Origin: Gari tellinella
Taxonomy: Eukaryota; Mollusca; Bivalvia; Cardiida; Psammobiidae
Reading direction: 5' to 3'
Length of the DNA: 64,000 nt
NCBI GenBank assembly: GCA_922989275.2
Contig: OV277868.1
Coordinates: 14,566,291 to 14,630,290 of the forward strand
The notes under the pieces are model-generated. The model saw only the letters and a program-made list of their open reading frames with translations, made no database searches and was not told the DNA's origin. Both the position numbers and the translations under genes were made by a program. Positions 44,570 through 56,060 of this stretch are shown here, one piece after another; position 1 is the stretch's first letter, and every line of letters starts with the position of its first letter.

Positions 44570-47500
44570 CAAGAGGGCCATGATGGCCCTATATCGCTCA
44601 CCTGAGAATAAAAGCAGTAATTAATTATGTCAGTTGAAAATGAAATGACAAGAAATTTGTATTTCATATGTCAATGAGAACAGGGTACTTAGTAATATAC
44701 TAACAAGTAAACATTATCTTTGCCCACCCAAAAGGAATTGTCAAAGGGTGGCAGTCAGGCAGAAATGGAATTGATCACATAGTTTGGGGGAAGTATCCAT
44801 TTGCCTGCTGAAGACAAGTTTGGTGGCTGTGGAAGAGTGTAAGTAAAGATGTAACGTAGGATAAATGAACAAAAAAATTTACAATATTGAAGATCTTTCA
44901 CAAAATCTTTATTTCACTCCAAAATTTGAAAAATATTGTATAAAGGGAGATAAGGCAAAGCTACATGCCAAATATAAAATGTCTAGGCCATACAGTTTCA
45001 GAGAAGAAGAGTTTTTAAGGTTTTCCTATACTCAATGCAAACCCCAGAGAAAATGTATGTGAGATCACAGCGTGATCTCGCTGAGATCTCACTTAAGCAA
45101 GGTGGGATGTGAGATATCAGTCAATATCTGACATAAACTTGCGTGATTCATGTGATATCTCACTTGTCAAGTGAGATCTCACATATGAATGTGAGATCTC
45201 GCATGTCAAGTGAGATATCACATACAATGTGATATCCCACCTTTGTCAAGCGTGATCTCACTTGCAAATAAAATTTTCAGATTAGATTTTAAAAATTACA
45301 AATAAAAATGATACTTGATTTCTTTGCTTTAGAAAATATGATGAAGGGAAATAACTTAGCAATATTGATGTCAGAGTAATGACACTATGAATGGCATTTT
45401 CTTTCATCCATCTCTTTCCATATATGAAATTACATTTCACTAGCTTCAGTAGAACTAGAGTTATCTTCAGGACAAAAAAATTATGACAAAGGGAAATATT
45501 TCCAACAAATTTGATGCCAGAGTTATGACCCTTTTCAGTGGCCCTTTCTTTATCCATCTCTTCTTCTATATTTAATTTCATGTTATAGCATCTTTAGAAC
45601 TGAAGTACTCAGGAGTTATCCTCTTCAGAAGAAAATATGACAAAGGGGAATAACTCAAAACATGTTGATGCCAGAGTTATAACCTTTTTAAATAGCTCTT
45701 TCTCTCATCAAACTCTGTTCATATATGAATTTTCATTTAATTAGCATCAGTAGAACTTGAGATATATGCATGCTAAGAAAAAATGACAAAGGGAAATAAC
45801 TCCCTTTATACTGATACCAGAGTTCTGACCCTTGCAAGTGGCACTTCCTCTGATCAAGTTCATTCCATGCATGAAAGTTCATGTCCCTAGCATCAGTAGA
45901 ATTGGAGATATCTTCTGGACAAAAAGTGTGACAGACAGAATATCAGTAATATGTGCTACAATTGTAAGTTTCACAAAACAGTGAATATTATACATCACTC
46001 AGGGCACCTGCTGACAACATAATAACAAGGTCAGAGATTTGAAGTTGTCTGTTTATTTATACTTTAAAATATGAATGTGGCAAAAATTAAAGACTCCAAA
46101 CCAGTTCAGACTCCTGCCAACATGTTCATGGTAAGTTACATAACTTACATAAATACAGTTTTATCATGAGCATGATATATTTTGGATATTTACATGATAC
46201 AAACAAAAGCATGTGGTACCCCACCCACTAGTAGTTTACTATGACACAAGACACATTATCTATATGCCTTTGCAAGCAAAGTACTTGCCAGTTTGGAAAA
46301 CATTCAAAAGTATTTCTGTTACTGGAGCTTGTTAGATTTTAACTTAACTTTGTATTAATTTGAAAATATGATGTTCGTTTGAAGGTGACCTAGTTTAGAT
46401 AACTTCTCGGGTTAAATCCCGGGTGAGATCTCACCTGAGATCCCAGCTGTGATCTCATGTGAGAATAGGACAGGATCTCACATGTGATCACGGCGTGAGA
46501 AATTTGGTATCTCAGGTGAATTCACAGTCGATATCAAGGCTGTGACCTCACCCCGGATCACGGCGTGAGAAAATTATGGGATCTCAGGTGAGATATCGCC
46601 CAGTATCACGGCTGTGATTTGCCCGGGATCACGGCGTGAAAAAATTGTGGGTTCTTAGGTGAGATAACGGCTGTGATCTCACTTGGAATCACGGCGTGAA
46701 AAAATTGCGGGATCTCAGGTGAGATATCAGCAGAACCTCAGGTGAGATCAAGGATGTGATCCCACCTGAGATTCTGCTGATATCTCACCTGAGATCCCGC
46801 AATTTTTTCACGCCGTGATTCCAGGTGAGACTCGGCCGTGGTCTCACCCGAGATCACACCCATTTTTTCTCTGGGGAAATGAAGTTTGTCATTGCATGTA
46901 TGTGGACTGTTGCATGAAGAAGTAATTCGAAATCTGTTTGTCATTATTACTATTTGAGCAAAAGGGAAAAATATGGCAATGATATAAATAGTGCTAATAA
47001 AGGGTCACTTAAACAATATTCATTCAAAATATTATTGAATTCTGACAATGGTTTCAGAGAAGCTATTGTTTTTTTAAAAATTCCAATTATAAGTCTATGT
47101 AAAACTGATATGCCCCGGGATGGGTCCATTTTTGATACGGGGGTCATGATTTGAACAATTTTGGTAGAGGACAGTAAGGCAAAGCTAGATGCCAAATATC
47201 AAAGGTCTGGGGCTTATGGTTTCAGAGAAGAAGATTTTTAAAGGTTTTCCTATATAAGTCTATGTAAAATTGATAAGCCCCGGGGCAGGTCCATTTTTGA
47301 CACAGGGGTCATGATTTGAACAATTTTGGTAGAGGACCATAAGGCAAAGCTAGATGCCAAATATAAAAGGTCTGGGCCTTACGGTTTCAGAGAAGAAGAT
47401 TTTTAAAGGTTTTCCTATATAAGTCTATGTAAAATTGATGATGTAAGTACGGAAATTGACCACGCCCTCTGGCTGCCATGTTTTTTGACGGATCAAAATT

Positions 47501-47836
47501 CTTTGAACAATTTTGAAAGTATATTAATTGAGAAACATTTTGGTGACAACCAAATTGAAATCGGACCAGTCGTTCTTGAGAAGAAGATTTTTTAAGATAT
47601 TGTGCATGGTTGCCATGGCAACAAGACCGATTGCCCCACCCACTTTTTTTAACACATTTTAAAGCTCACAACTACAGTATGTATTTGACCAAGTTTGGTT
47701 AAAATTGGGCCATTTGTTTCAGAGAAGAAGTTGTTTGAAACAAATTGTGAACGGATGACACGGACACCGACACGGACACCGACGTACGGGAACGATCACA
47801 ATAGCTCACCTTGAGCACTTTGTGCTCAGGTGAGCT
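44570..47836 (+). repeat. tandem-core element, type H, with large internal insertion
   Basis: 5' hairpin GAGGGCC-ATGAT-GGCCCT then ATATCGCTCACCTGAG. The core (CAGAGAAGAAGATTTTTAAA, CTATATAAGTCTATGTAAAA) resumes at 46877 after the nested 45042-46876 element. X-box-like GTTGCCATGGCAAC at 47609-47622; 3' hairpin AGCTCACCTTGAGCA/TGCTCAGGTGAGCT. Confidence 0.75.
45042..46876. mobile_element. TIR element with GTGAGATCTCAC palindrome arrays
   Basis: CCCCAGAGAAAATG and CATTTTTTCTCTGGGG are inverted termini; A-rich flanks (CAA / AAAT) prevent a firm duplication call. 45056-45260 and 46415-46860 are dense arrays of short palindromes around GTGAGATCTCAC and ATCACGGCGTGA. The second array includes a perfect-looking long inverted repeat (about 46692-46820). 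The middle (45281-45940) holds four ~155-bp units of type F-like core. Confidence 0.65.
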
Positions 47837-48156
47837 AAAAATCAATCAAATTAATTATGTAAGTACTTTGTTATGTCACTCGTTATCTGCCACATATCCC
47901 CAATTGGGTGCCTCGATTGCTTGGATCATGTGACTAGACTAACAGTTACTGGTTTATTCCGAAGCTGTCAAGGCGATTTATGGCATACAGTGTTAAAATC
48001 GTTATTTTTTATGATTGGCTTTCTAATTGGGGGCGGAGTTAAACGAAATCATTAACGATAATCTGGGTCATATGATTGATCGAAAAAGAAGGTTTTGGTT
48101 GGAAACTGGAAGGTCACGAAAGCCTAATTGACACATCAATCAGTTAATTTGATAAA
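47837..48156. other. unique stretch, nothing recognised
   Basis: A 60-codon plus-strand ORF (47873-48055) is the only open frame; it has no recognisable motif or splice signals and I do not call it. Confidence 0.4.
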
Positions 48157-49479
48157 CAAGAGGCCCATGCGGGCCTAAATATCGCTCACCTGGAATACCA
48201 ACACAAGGGTCACGTGACCCCTGGGGTGGGATCACTTTTCACCCCAGAGACATAATTCCAAAAATCTTGCTGATGAACTTGAAAAAATATTTTGTACATG
48301 AATGGTTTCAGACAGGAAGACTTTTCATTGAAAAAAATCTATTTTTAGCTAATATGACCCAGATATGCAACATACCCAAACCAATTTAGCAATATTGGTA
48401 AAGAACATCTAAAAGTGTCACTATGCTAAATATCAAAGTTCTTGCCATAGTAGTTTCAGAGAAGAATATTTCACTACATAACTATGTAAAACTGCAACCC
48501 CTAGGGCCTTCGTTGTTTTAACCCCAGGGGCATAATTGAACAATCTTGATAGAGGACCTAAAGATGATGCTTTGTGCCATAAATGTAAGCTCAGGGTACT
48601 GTGGTTTCAGACAAGAAGATTTTTAGCTCCTGTGACCTAGATATGCAACTGACCAGAACCATATTTACAATATTGGTTAAGGGCTTCTAGAAGAGTCATC
48701 ATGCCAAATATCAAAGCTCTGACCATATTAGTTTCAGAGATAAAGATGTTTGAAGATTTCACTACATAACTCTTATGTAAAATTACGACTCCCAGGGCGG
48801 GGTCATTTTTTACCCCAGGGACATAATTTGAACAATCTTGATAGAGGACCTGTAGATGATGCTTTGTGCAAAAAATGTAAGCTCAAGGTACTGTGGTTTC
48901 AGAGAAGATTTTTTAAGTTTTCATTGAAAAAATCTATTTTTAGCTCCTGTGACCTAGATATGCAACGGACCGGAACCATATTTACAATATTGGTTAAGGG
49001 CTTCTAGAAGAGTCATCATGCCAAATATCAAAGCTCTGGTCATATTAGTTTAAGAGAAAAAGATGTTTGAAGATTTCACTATATATATCTATGTAAATTT
49101 ATGACCCCCGGGGCGGGGTCATTTTTGACCCCAGGGACATAATTTGAACAATCTTGATAGAGGACCTGAAACGATGCTTTGTGTCAAATATCTAAGCTCA
49201 GGGTACTGTGGTTTCAGAGAAGAAGATTTTTTAAGTTTTCATTGAAAAAATATATTTTTAGCTCCTGTGACCTAGATATGCAACGGACCGGAAATGTTTG
49301 AACAACTTTGAAAGAGGATCATATAAGGATCATCCAGGCCAAGTTTGGTAAAAATCTATCCAGTAGTTTCGGAGGAGATGTCGTTTAAAGAAATTGTTGA
49401 CGACGAACGGATGAACGAATGAACGACGGACAGAGGACGATCAAAATAGCTCACCTTGGCACTACGTGCCAGGTGAGCT
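48157..49479 (+). repeat. tandem-core element, type D (complete)
   Basis: 5' hairpin AGGCCC-ATG-CGGGCCT then AAATATCGCTCACCTGG. ~316-bp units related to type A (CTCCTGTGACCTAGATATGC). 3' hairpin AGCTCACCTTGGCAC/GTGCCAGGTGAGCT, that is, a type A-like core combined with the type B-like 3' stem. Confidence 0.8.
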
Positions 49480-49639
49480 AAAAACTGCGACGTTACATAA
49501 CTCAAAGAAGTATTTTGCCTCTTCATTTTTTTTTCTCTCGACAAAATGGCATATATTATGGTGAGATGTGTATCACTTTCACCCCTGAGCTATGAAATTT
49601 GTGTGGGGTGCCATAAATCATAAATAAAAAAAAATCTGT

Positions 49640-50640
49640 TTGCACTATTAAACTATCATCTCTGTACATTGAACGGTGCAGATCCTGATCAGAGATACAA
49701 GGAGTCCTCTGATCTGGGTTTACATGCTTACTGTTTAGCATACGACAAGTTCACTTGTCATAGGTACACTGTTAGAAAGTGACTAGTATATTAGTCGATA
49801 GGATTAAGTGTGTGGCGTAATTACGATATGTGGTCATATCCTTAAACGGTGTAGATCCTGATCAGAGGACTCGAAGAAACCTCTGATCTGGATCTACATG
49901 TACATGCTTAGCATTAGACAAATATACTTTTCATAGGTAACACTGTTAGTAAGTGACGAATGCATATATAAACTCGTAGATACAATTGAATGTGTGAATC
50001 AATAACGATGTGATCGTATCCTTAAACGGGATAGATACTGATCAGAGGGCTTTAGGATCCCCTGATCTGGTCTACATAGTTATCAAGGTTTGTTTATGTA
50101 TAATTTATTAATTTTCCAATTCCTGTTGTATTACAGGCGCTTTTGTATTAAAATAAAACAACAGTATGGGACTTGTAGTACGACAACCGAGTCTACACTG
50201 TTTGCAAGAATTTGGGCATTCGATTTGGTCATTTCTGCCCCGTCTGATTCATTCCTTGCTGATCCATCGTCATGGTGCTGTTCCCTCTATCAGAACATAG
50301 AGGAACGTTAAAGAAAGACATTCACGTGAACAAAAAGTCAAATATCGCACAAAAAACGCGAGATCAATGACATGCTGTCCAGACGATTTGCCATTGTGTC
50401 AATAGAAGTTAGTTACAGACGAGTATACTCGTCCATAGGGTTGAATGTGTTAAATAATTACGATAATGTGATTGTTTTCATAAACAGTGCAGATCCTGAC
50501 CAGATCACTCCTTTATGAACACTCTGATCTTGGTCTGCACGGTTAGCACACGACAAGTGTACTTTTCACAGTTCCATTGTCAGTGCTAGGCAATGACGAG
50601 TGTACTCTTTGATAGGGTTAATGTGATAACCAATTCTACC
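49640..50640. repeat. ~175-bp tandem repeats with CTGATCAG hairpins
   Basis: Units begin around GGTGCAGATCCTGATCAGAG (49674), GGTGTAGATCCTGATCAGAG (49851), GGATAGATACTGATCAGAGG (50028) and AGTGCAGATCCTGACCAGAT (50488). Each forms a hairpin with a downstream CCTCTGATCTGG-like arm and is followed by 'tgacgagtgtact'. The hairpin equals the centre of the MITE at 12822-13072, here amplified in tandem. Confidence 0.7.
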
Positions 50641-50728
50641 TTTTTATCCATTCATCACGGTTTAGTTTATCATGTCTACCATATACATGTTTATACGATT
50701 ATATACACACATAATTATGATTTTAAAA

Positions 50729-51722
50729 CAAGAGGCCCAGAGGGCCACATTTCGCTCACCTGAGAACATTAGAAGCCAGGGCAAGACAACATTTTGATAT
50801 AGCTATGACCCAGGTGTCATAATTTGATCTCGGTAGAGGACCACAATGCGAAGCTACATCTCAGATATTAATGATCTGGGCCTTACGGTTTAAGAGAAGA
50901 AGATTTTTAAAGATTTTCCCTTAAAAAGAACCTGACAAGCCCAGGGCGGGCCAATTTTAATCCGGGGGTCATAATTTGAACACACCTGGTAGAGAACCAC
51001 ATAGCAAAGCTACATATAGATCAAATATTAAAGATCTGGACCTTACAGTTTTAGAGAAGAAGATTTTTAAAGGTTTTCCTATATAAGTCTATGTGAAACT
51101 GATAAGCCCCAGGGCGGGGCCAAATTTGATCCAGGGGACTTAATTTGAACAATCTTGGTAGAGGGCCATAGGGCAAAGCTACATGTCAAATATAAATGAT
51201 CTGGCCTTTACGGTTTCAGAGAAGAAGATTTTTAAAGGTTTTCCTATGAAATACTAATAACCCCAAGGGCGGGGCCATTTTTGGCCCCAGGGTCATAATT
51301 TGAACAATCGTGGTAGAGGACCACAAGGCAAAGCTATATCCCAAATATTAAAGATCTTGGCCTTACAGTTTCAGAGAAGAAGATTTTTAAAGGTTTTCTA
51401 TATAAGTCCATGTAAAACTGATAAGCCCCGGGGCGGGTCCAATTTTGACCCGGGGTCATAATTTGAACAATCTTGGTAGAGGACCATAAGACAAAGCTAC
51501 ATGTCAAATATAAATGATCTAGGCCATACAGTTTCAGAGAAGAAGATTTTTAAAGATTTTCCTATGAAAAACTAATAAGCCCAAGGGCGGGGCCATTTTT
51601 GGCCCTGGGGTCATAATTTGAACAATCTTGGTAGAGGACCACAAGGCGAAGCTTTGTGCCAAATATTAAAGATCTTGGCCTTACAGTTTCAGAGAAGAAG
51701 ATTTTTAAAGGTTTTCCTATAT
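50729..51722 (+). repeat. 5' part of tandem-core element, type E
   Basis: 5' hairpin GAGGCCC-AGA-GGGCCA then CATTTCGCTCACCTGAG. About five ~160-bp units sharing CAGAGAAGAAGATTTTTAAA with type H. Stops abruptly at about 51722 without microsatellite or 3' hairpin. Confidence 0.75.
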
Positions 51723-52753
51723 ATACTCACGGAATTTAAAACCTGTGCATGGTTGAAATTTGTTTTAAATGTACATGTTTTTAATTAGCTAACGTAAAGA
51801 CGGTCCATACAGTTGAATAAAGTGTGTATAACTTGTTGGCTATCATTTTCGTGAAATTTACGTTACTTATGCGTGTCAAAAGACGTTTGTCTATCTTGGC
51901 ATAAGTTGGTCAGTACACTCATTTGAACGGTACATGCAACACGTTTTCAATGTACACTGGTTATTGTGGAAGTAAATCAACGGAAAAACAAGTAAATTTT
52001 GTTTTATCGACCATGACGGCATTGCCACGGCTGTCTAAAAATGCGCTTTTACGTTTAGTCAGCATATTAGAGGTTGGAATGCAGCAAAAATGATTTTGTA
52101 GGCCAATCTAGCCTTCATCGTAACATCATGCTGTTATTATCGATACGTATCGACAAATTGCTCGCGAGAACCTGCGACAAGGGATAACGCTATTAACGTT
52201 ACGTCGACAAAATACGTATATTCCCGTTACACGTGTGCGTCATCATCTTCAGTCTTCAAACTTTATGCTCAAAACATTCGTCTAATCAGCCGGAGGACAG
52301 TGCGCAAAAGATTACGCTTATTTTGAATCTGTCCTACTGTATGTCCCTTTCTGACGTCAAATCCGTCATTTTGCCTTTATGACAAAAACGCATGACAGTA
52401 CAATCTTGATTGACATCACAGTTTAAAGACTCTTATGAGATGTTAGATTGATGTTTAAAATAACACAATATAGTCTACCAACATTTTGACCGTTTCTGAC
52501 CCCTCATGGCATGTCGTGTAGACGGGTTACATCCACCTGATTTGTGTTCAGTGAACATATCCTAGAAATTCTAGGGGGGATGTAAAGTCGAAAAGTTCAA
52601 ATTAAGGTCAGAAATGAGGTCAAAGGTCAGCGAGTGCAGATTTTTGCATACCATAATATAAACCTAACTTTATTTACATTTCAAGTATATCAAATGAACT
52701 ATTATTGGTTACAATTAGTTCACAAATGTCTGTAATTGCTGAATATTATCAAA
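51723..52753. other. unique 1-kb stretch, no gene recognised
   Basis: Mixed composition with several CpG-containing patches (52000-52350). No splice-bounded coding frame was convincing and no match to the other repeats seen. Confidence 0.4.
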
Positions 52754-54068
52754 CAAGAGCCCCATGGGGCATATTTCGCTCACCTGAGAATAAATGACAA
52801 AATGGATAATTATTTATGTCCAGGAAGGGGTCATTTTTTACCCGAGGGGCATAATTTGAACAATCTTGTTAGAGGACCTGTAGATGATGCTATGTGCTAA
52901 ATATCTAAGATCAACGTAGTAGGGTTTCAGACAAGAAGATTTTTGTAAGTTTCCATTGAAAAAAATCTATTTTTAGCTCCTGTGACCTAGATATGCAACA
53001 GACCGGAACCATTTGAACAAACTACGTAACAGATATTTAGAAATGTCACCATACCGAATATCAAAGCTCTGGCAATATAAATTAAGTGCCAGAGCAGAAG
53101 ACGTTTGAAAATTTCACTATATAACTCTATTTTTGACCCAAGTAGCATAATTTGAACAAACTTGATAGAGGTGAAGATGATGCTATGTGCCAAAAATCTA
53201 AGCTCTTGCCCTTGTAGTTTCAGACAAGAAGATTTTTTAAGTTTTCATTGAAAAAAATCTATTTAAGCTCCTGTCACCTAGATATGCAACAGACAGCAAC
53301 CATTTGAACAAAATATGTAAAGGATATTTACAAATGTCACCAAATCGAAAATCAAAGCTCTGGCCATAATAGTGTCAGAGGAGAAGACGTTTGAAAATTT
53401 CACTATATAACTCTATGTAAAACTGTGACCCCCAGGGCGGGGGCCAATTTTGACCCCAGGTGCATAATTTGAACAAACTTGATAGAGGACCAGTAGGCAA
53501 TGCTATGTGCCAAATATCTGCTCTGGCCCTTGTAGTTTCAGACAAGAGGATTTTTTAAGTTTTCATTGAAAAAAAACTATTTTTAGCTCCTGTGACCTAG
53601 ATATGCAACCGACCAGAACCATTTAAACAAAATTGGTATAGGACATCTAGAAGTGTCCCATACCAAATATCAAAGCTCTGGCCAAATTAGTTTCAGAGGA
53701 GAAGACATTTGAAAATTTCACTATATAACTCTATGTAAAACTGTGACCCCCGGGGCGGGCCAATTTTGACCCCAGGGGCAAAATTTGAACAAACTTGATA
53801 GAGGACCTGTAGATGATGCTATGTGCCAAATATCTAAGCTCTGGCCCTTGCAGTTTCTGACAAGAAGATTTTTTAAAAGATTTCCTTATTTTTTCAGCAT
53901 TGTTTCTAATTCTTTGAACAAATTTGAAAGAGCTTGATCCAGGGAACATTTCTGTAAAGTTTGGTTGAATTCTGTTCAGCGGTATAGGAGAAGATGTCAT
54001 TGGAAGCAATTGTTAACGATGACGCACGACGCCGGACACAGGGCCATCCCAATAGCTCACCTTGAGCC
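52754..54068 (+). repeat. tandem-core element, type A, 3' terminal hairpin truncated
   Basis: CAAGAGCCCCATGGGGCATA start; three to four units; the X-box region is deleted (TTTTTTCAGCATTGTTTCTA). The terminal hairpin has lost its second arm (CTTTGGCTAAAAACT). Confidence 0.75.
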
Positions 54069-54240
54069 TTTGGCTAAAAACTAAAATCTTTATTTCAAAA
54101 TTAAACCCTATGGTGTCACTACTCATTAGAATTATATTATTCTTCCACGGAACGAAGAGACGATTCTAATGAGTAGTATCACCATAGGATTTGGTGCTAA
54201 AATGAGTGAGAAAAGCTTGGAATTGTTCAGTCTCCCACTT
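54069..54240. mobile_element. MITE of the CCAGATAAG family, rearranged
   Basis: AAAATCTTTATTTCAAAATTAAACCCTATGGTG pairs in part with CACCATAGGATTTGGTG. An internal inverted repeat (TACTCATTAGAAT/ATTCTAATGAGTA) replaces the usual centre. Confidence 0.5.
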
Positions 54241-54337
54241 ACCCTGTCGATAAATAATTACATCTGAAATACTACATAAGCTAACAAAATAAGGAATTGT
54301 TCACCCAGGAAAATGTGCATTCATATCAGACAGATCC

Positions 54338-54408
54338 TAGAAGAAACCAGTGTAGACCCTGACCAGACAGCTCTTTCAGGAGCTGTCTGTTGTTGGTCTA
54401 CACTGTTC
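54338..54408. repeat. CTGACCAG hairpin
   Basis: AGTGTAGACCCTGACCAGAC with CAGGAGCTGTCTGTTGTTGG/TCTACACTGT; the same hairpin class as the centre of 12822-13072. Confidence 0.6.
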
Positions 54409-54454
54409 TCACAAAGTGTCAATATACTTGAACAGCACAAACAGTTTAAAATCA

Positions 54455-54720
54455 GGTACAGTCAAACCTGTCTGAACGGTCACCTCCGAACAACGGTCAC
54501 CTGTCAACAACGGCCAGTCTGAATTCCTCCCGGCCAATTTCCTTCTTAATTGACCTCTGAATAACGGTCTCCTGCCGACCGCGGCCAACGGTCACTTAAA
54601 CTGGCTCTTTTTGACACCTTTTACCCCAAACAGTGGCCAGGCTGAGACACAGAGGTGTCACCTGCCGATCGTGGCCGGCGGTCACTAATTCGGCTGTTTT
54701 TAACACCTCTTACAGCAGCC
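54455..54720. repeat. CGGTCACC-rich short repeats
   Basis: Repeated AACGGTCACCT / AACGGCCAGTC / CGGCGGTCACT motifs following CAGTCAAACCTGTCTGAACG, which resembles pogo/Tigger-type terminal sequence. Short degenerate tandem units of about 20-25 bp plus a 110-bp duplication (CACCTGCCGATCGTGGCC). Confidence 0.45.
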
Positions 54721-55092
54721 AAATAACACGATTGAATGGGTGCATTTTCGCCAATGTCGGCCGCCATCTTTGTTATGGATGCGCTTGGTTATATAATTGG
54801 AAGCAAACAATTCTAAGGTGCTAATGACAGTTTGCAACCGACTTTTGGGTTTAAAATAAGCCACATTATGATGAAAGAATTTCAAAAAAAATGTTTGTTT
54901 TTATATGTTGGCTAATTAATATTGAAGATGTCCGTTGCTGCTTATGTTTGTATGATTATTTATAATCACGTTGTCCAGATTAAACAAATGATTGGGCGAT
55001 TTCTAAAATGGCCTTATCCAGATTAGTCATTGGTGATTAATTGTTTTGTTTTGATGTAAGATACCTTGGCAGATACGAAATCGTGAAATAAA
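54721..55092. other. unique stretch, nothing recognised
   Basis: About 370 bp, AT-rich; ORFs 54633-54885 do not resemble known proteins and lack splice context. Confidence 0.4.
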
Positions 55093-56060
55093 CAAGAGCC
55101 CCATGGGGCATATGTCGCTCACCTGAGAATAGCTGTACATCAAAATGGAGATAATGATTTAAGTCCAGGACGGGGTCATTTTTTACCCGAGGGGCATAAT
55201 TTGAACAATCTTGATAGAGGACCTGTAGATGATGCTATGTTCCAAATATCTAAGATCAGGGTACTAGGGTTCTAGACAAGAAGATTTTTTTTAAGTTTCC
55301 ATTGAAAAAATCTGTTTTTAGCTCCTGTGACCTACATATGCAACAGACTGGAACCATTTGAACAAAATAGATAAAGGACATCTAGAAGTAACACCATGCC
55401 GAATATCAAAGCTCTGGCTATATTAGCTTCAGAAAAGAAGACGTATGAAAACTGTGACCCCCGGAGTGGGGCTAATTTTGACCCCAGGGGCATAATTTGT
55501 ACAAACTTGATAGAGGACCTGTAGATGATATGCAATCTACCAGAACCATTTGAACCTTATTGGTATAGGACATCTAAAAGTGTCACCAAGCCAGATATCA
55601 AAGCTCTGGCCATATTAGTTTCAGAGGAGAAGACATTTGAAAATTTCACTATATAACTCTATGTTAAACTGTGACCCCCTGGGCGGGGCCAATTTTGACC
55701 CCAGGGGCATAGTTTGTAGTTTGATAGAGGACCTGTAGATGATGCTATGTGACAAATGTCTAAGATCTGGCCCTTGTAGTTTCAGACAAGAAGATTTTTT
55801 AAGATTTCCTTATTTTTTCACTTGGTTGCCATGGCAACCAGAGTTCTACATTGTTTTTAATTCTTTGAACAATTTTGAAAGAACTTGACCCAAGGAACAT
55901 TCGTGTAAAGTTTGGTTGAAATCTTTTCAGTGGTATATGAGGAGATGTCATTTGAAGCAATTGTTAAAGACAACAATGACTGTATAAAGTGAAATATTTT
56001 CTTCTGTGGAAGAATAAATTAAAGACATAAAAAAGAATATGTATGGGTTAATAGGTTAAT
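55093..56060 (+). repeat. type A element fused to half a TTAA MITE
   Basis: CAAGAGCCCCATGGGGCATA start, two core units, X-box GTTGCCATGGCAAC at 55825-55838. At about 55975 the microsatellite (ATTGTTAAAGACAACA) jumps into the right half of a TTAA MITE (ATGACTGTATAAAGTG...GGGTTAATAGGTTAA). Confidence 0.65.

Noticed and set aside
47873..48055. 60-codon hydrophobic plus-strand ORF
   Set aside because: No homology recognised, no splice context, and ORFs of this length are common by chance here.
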